Of a stretch of DNA of 64,000 nt, positions 62,194-64,000 are shown piece by piece. This DNA comes from Burkholderia pyrrocinia (GTDB lineage: Bacteria; Pseudomonadota; Gammaproteobacteria; Burkholderiales; Burkholderiaceae). A program made the translations under genes and the position numbers. The notes beneath the pieces were generated by a model that was given only the letters and a program-made list of their open reading frames with translations, was not told where the DNA came from and ran no database searches. How positions within the stretch are numbered: position 1 is the first letter of the stretch; each line of letters starts with the position of its first letter. The stretch is from positions 744,001-808,000 of the forward strand of contig NZ_CP070978.1 in the NCBI RefSeq assembly GCF_018417535.1. Reading direction: 5' to 3'.

Positions 62194-64000
62194 TTAGCGC
62201 GTTGACTCGGTGCGACGCTTGCGTGAATGCGACGAAGTCACACGTTTTGATTTCGCCGGTGCCGCAAGCTCCGCCGACGTCCGCCAACCCGCAAGTAGCT
62301 CGGCGCAACGGTCGATAACGTATTGCGCGGCGGTACCGCCGTGCAGCGAATGATCGACTGTTTCCTGAATGTCGACCGATACGTTCGGCAAGCGTGCGAA
62401 CGCACGCGATGCCGGACCGAAATGCCGGACCAATGCATCGACGCCTGGATCGAACGTTCCGTAGATGAGATGGGTACGGATGCCGCGCGTCGACATGTCG
62501 CGCAGCAATCCCCGTGGCGTATCCTTGCCCGGGCCTCGCCCGACATGCTCCGCGACGCGCATGATCGGCACCGACATGAAATCCGCAAGGAAGCGCAACA
62601 GTACGCGCAGCACTGGACGCAGATCACGACCTTCGAGCAGCAGGCGGCGCCACTTGCCTGGGCTGCGCAGCGATGCAAAATAGCCGCGCATCGAATTCGT
62701 CTGATTCTTGATCACGTTCGCGAGAGTCTCTCCGCGCGGCCACACGAAGAGCGGGAGATTGACCGCGATCACGCCGGCGAACGGCCCACGAGCGGCGGCA
62801 TGAAGCGACGTGTACGCACCGGAGCAAATCCCGAATGCGACGACCTTATGATGCCCCTCGGCTTTCAGCCAGTTTGCGGCCGAGACCATGTCGACGATCA
62901 TCTGATCCGAATACGGGATGTCCAATTGGTTGTCGCGCGCACGCTCGCTGCTGTCACCGATTCCGCTCGAATCGATGCGCAGACTGCAGATACCCCGCGC
63001 CGCGAGCGAACGGGCGAGTCGAACCGCGAGCCGCCCGTCTGCGATGCGCGGATTCGCGGCCGTATTGGTGATCAGCAGGGTCGGCGCGGCTGCACGCATC
63101 ATGTCTTCGGTCGGTTCGCACAGCACCCCAACCAATTGTCGGGTCCCCACGCGAACCACTCGTTCGACACTGCCTTTGCCGGTGAGTACGACACCAGAGT
63201 CGGGGCGCCGCGCGGATACGCGAACGGTTCGGTCGGGATCGTCGTCGATCCAGCCGGCAATCGTGTCGAGCAATGTATCCGGCAGCCGCGACCAGAGGGG
63301 CTCCCGCATTGCGACCGCCCAGTCGGCACATGGATGGACGCTCACCACGACACCACGCGCCTGTAACGCATCCGATAGCGCCGCACCGTCGCCGTACGGT
63401 GCATCGACAAGCAATGCGCGCGCCGGTAACGCACGCAATTGACCGGCAGCGTGGCACAGGTCGATACGCCGGAGCGCCGCGACCAGATCGTCGGGATACA
63501 CGTGTCCGAGCACATTGAGCGGCGCCTCATCGCGAACCACGTACCGCACGGTCGGTGGCACGTTGTCGAGCCAGCGTTGCGCGACGGAAGAAAGCTCACG
63601 CAGGTAGCTGCGACCGCGCACCACGGGCGCAAGCGCGATGAAGTGAGTAAGCCCGGGGATGTCATCCGCAGCGAGGAGCGCAACCGCCGCGCCGGCACGC
63701 ACGCCAACGAGCGTCAGACTGTCTGGCGCGACGCGCTCCCGCAATGTCTGAACCGCGAGCCGAACGCTCCCAAGCATGCTGTCAAAGCGGTTGGCATCGC
63801 GTTCGTCGCCAAGCGAGTCGCCGCTCGCCGGATAGTGAAAGCGCAGCACCGGAAAGCCACGGTCCGAAAGATGCTCGGCGAGCAAACGCACGAGTTTATG
63901 AAGCCAAAGCGCTTCGTGACCTAGTGGCTCGCAAATTACGATGCCATGTGTTCGAGTACCCTCGTGAAGCCAGCCGACGCATCCATTAAACTGGATGGGT
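62194..64000 (-). CDS. Tandem alpha/beta-hydrolase, exosortase-A-associated-hydrolase-like (5' end beyond window)
   Basis: At least 602 residues are in the window; the frame stays open through base 64000 (HGIVICEPLGHEALWLHKLVRLLAEHL precedes the first internal GTG at 63891), so the start lies outside. It has two alpha/beta-hydrolase domains. In the first (to about 63220) the nucleophile elbow reads VGVRAGAAVALL, with no Ser or Cys at the nucleophile place. In the second it reads FGICSGAYTSLHA, with Cys in that place. Both patterns recall the two hydrolases that accompany exosortase-A/EpsI polysaccharide systems, here fused into one chain. A partner role in polysaccharide export is inferred. 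Confidence 0.75.
   Translation of the reverse strand, partial: PIQFNGCVGWLHEGTRTHGIVICEPLGHEALWLHKLVRLLAEHLSDRGFPVLRFHYPASGDSLGDERDANRFDSMLGSVRLAVQTLRERVAPDSLTLVGVRAGAAVALLAADDIPGLTHFIALAPVVRGRSYLRELSSVAQRWLDNVPPTVRYVVRDEAPLNVLGHVYPDDLVAALRRIDLCHAAGQLRALPARALLVDAPYGDGAALSDALQARGVVVSVHPCADWAVAMREPLWSRLPDTLLDTIAGWIDDDPDRTVRVSARRPDSGVVLTGKGSVERVVRVGTRQLVGVLCEPTEDMMRAAAPTLLITNTAANPRIADGRLAVRLARSLAARGICSLRIDSSGIGDSSERARDNQLDIPYSDQMIVDMVSAANWLKAEGHHKVVAFGICSGAYTSLHAAARGPFAGVIAVNLPLFVWPRGETLANVIKNQTNSMRGYFASLRSPGKWRRLLLEGRDLRPVLRVLLRFLADFMSVPIMRVAEHVGRGPGKDTPRGLLRDMSTRGIRTHLIYGTFDPGVDALVRHFGPASRAFARLPNVSVDIQETVDHSLHGGTAAQYVIDRCAELLAGWRTSAELAAPAKSKRVTSSHSRKRRTESTR

Overview
The window is a high-GC chromosomal segment, packed with operons on both strands, that looks like a Burkholderia species (Burkholderia cepacia complex or a close relative, probably a secondary chromosome). 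This rests on codon usage, a Burkholderia-type trimeric porin behind an ABC transporter, the gluconate dehydrogenase trio, a complete hpa cluster and an exopolysaccharide locus. I saw no rRNA, tRNA, CRISPR array or intact insertion sequence. Names come from recognising motifs and families by eye; no search was run.

Positions 1-6570 hold the end of a MOSC protein, a secreted hypothetical protein, a TctD/TctE-like two-component pair split by a GC-rich palindromic element, a Bcr/CflA-type MFS exporter and a divergent MocR-type regulator. Positions 6789-12064 are a four-gene uptake operon: binding protein, fused permease, ATPase and porin. Positions 12211-14376 pair a quinone-oxidoreductase-like enzyme and a small protein with a divergent AraC regulator.

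Positions 14623-21208 are a homoprotocatechuate meta-cleavage operon (hpaG1-G2-E-D-F-H-I) with divergent hpaR. A perfect inverted repeat overlaps the predicted -10 of the operon. The hydroxylase hpaBC is not in the window.

Positions 21261-38410 are mixed metabolism: a thioester-reductase-like NAD(P) protein, a small hypothetical protein, a second FtsI-like penicillin-binding protein, an AraF-like arabinose-binding protein with an SDR but no araGH, a Kef-type antiporter, a membrane gluconate 2-dehydrogenase operon with a 16-bp palindrome beside a perfect TATAAT, alanine dehydrogenase, a PolX-type polymerase and a DksA-like protein.

Positions 38722-64000 are a surface-polysaccharide region: a glycosyltransferase remnant, an initiating sugar-phosphate transferase, two divergent Crp/Fnr regulators, a VpsR-like sigma-54 activator, GNAT plus manC, a beta-helix protein, three GT4 glycosyltransferases, a Wzx flippase and a tandem alpha/beta-hydrolase running off the end. 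A near-consensus sigma-54 promoter precedes the Crp-transferase pair.

Inside it, 43273-49220 is the most unusual system. Five genes overlap by 4 nt at every junction: a carrier protein, an acyl-CoA-dehydrogenase-like flavoprotein lacking the usual catalytic glutamate, an aminoacyl-tRNA-synthetase-like amino acid:carrier-protein ligase, a DUF1839 protein and a GH2 glycosidase. They suggest a pathway that loads an amino acid on a carrier, modifies it and delivers it to an unknown acceptor, possibly the neighbouring polysaccharide.
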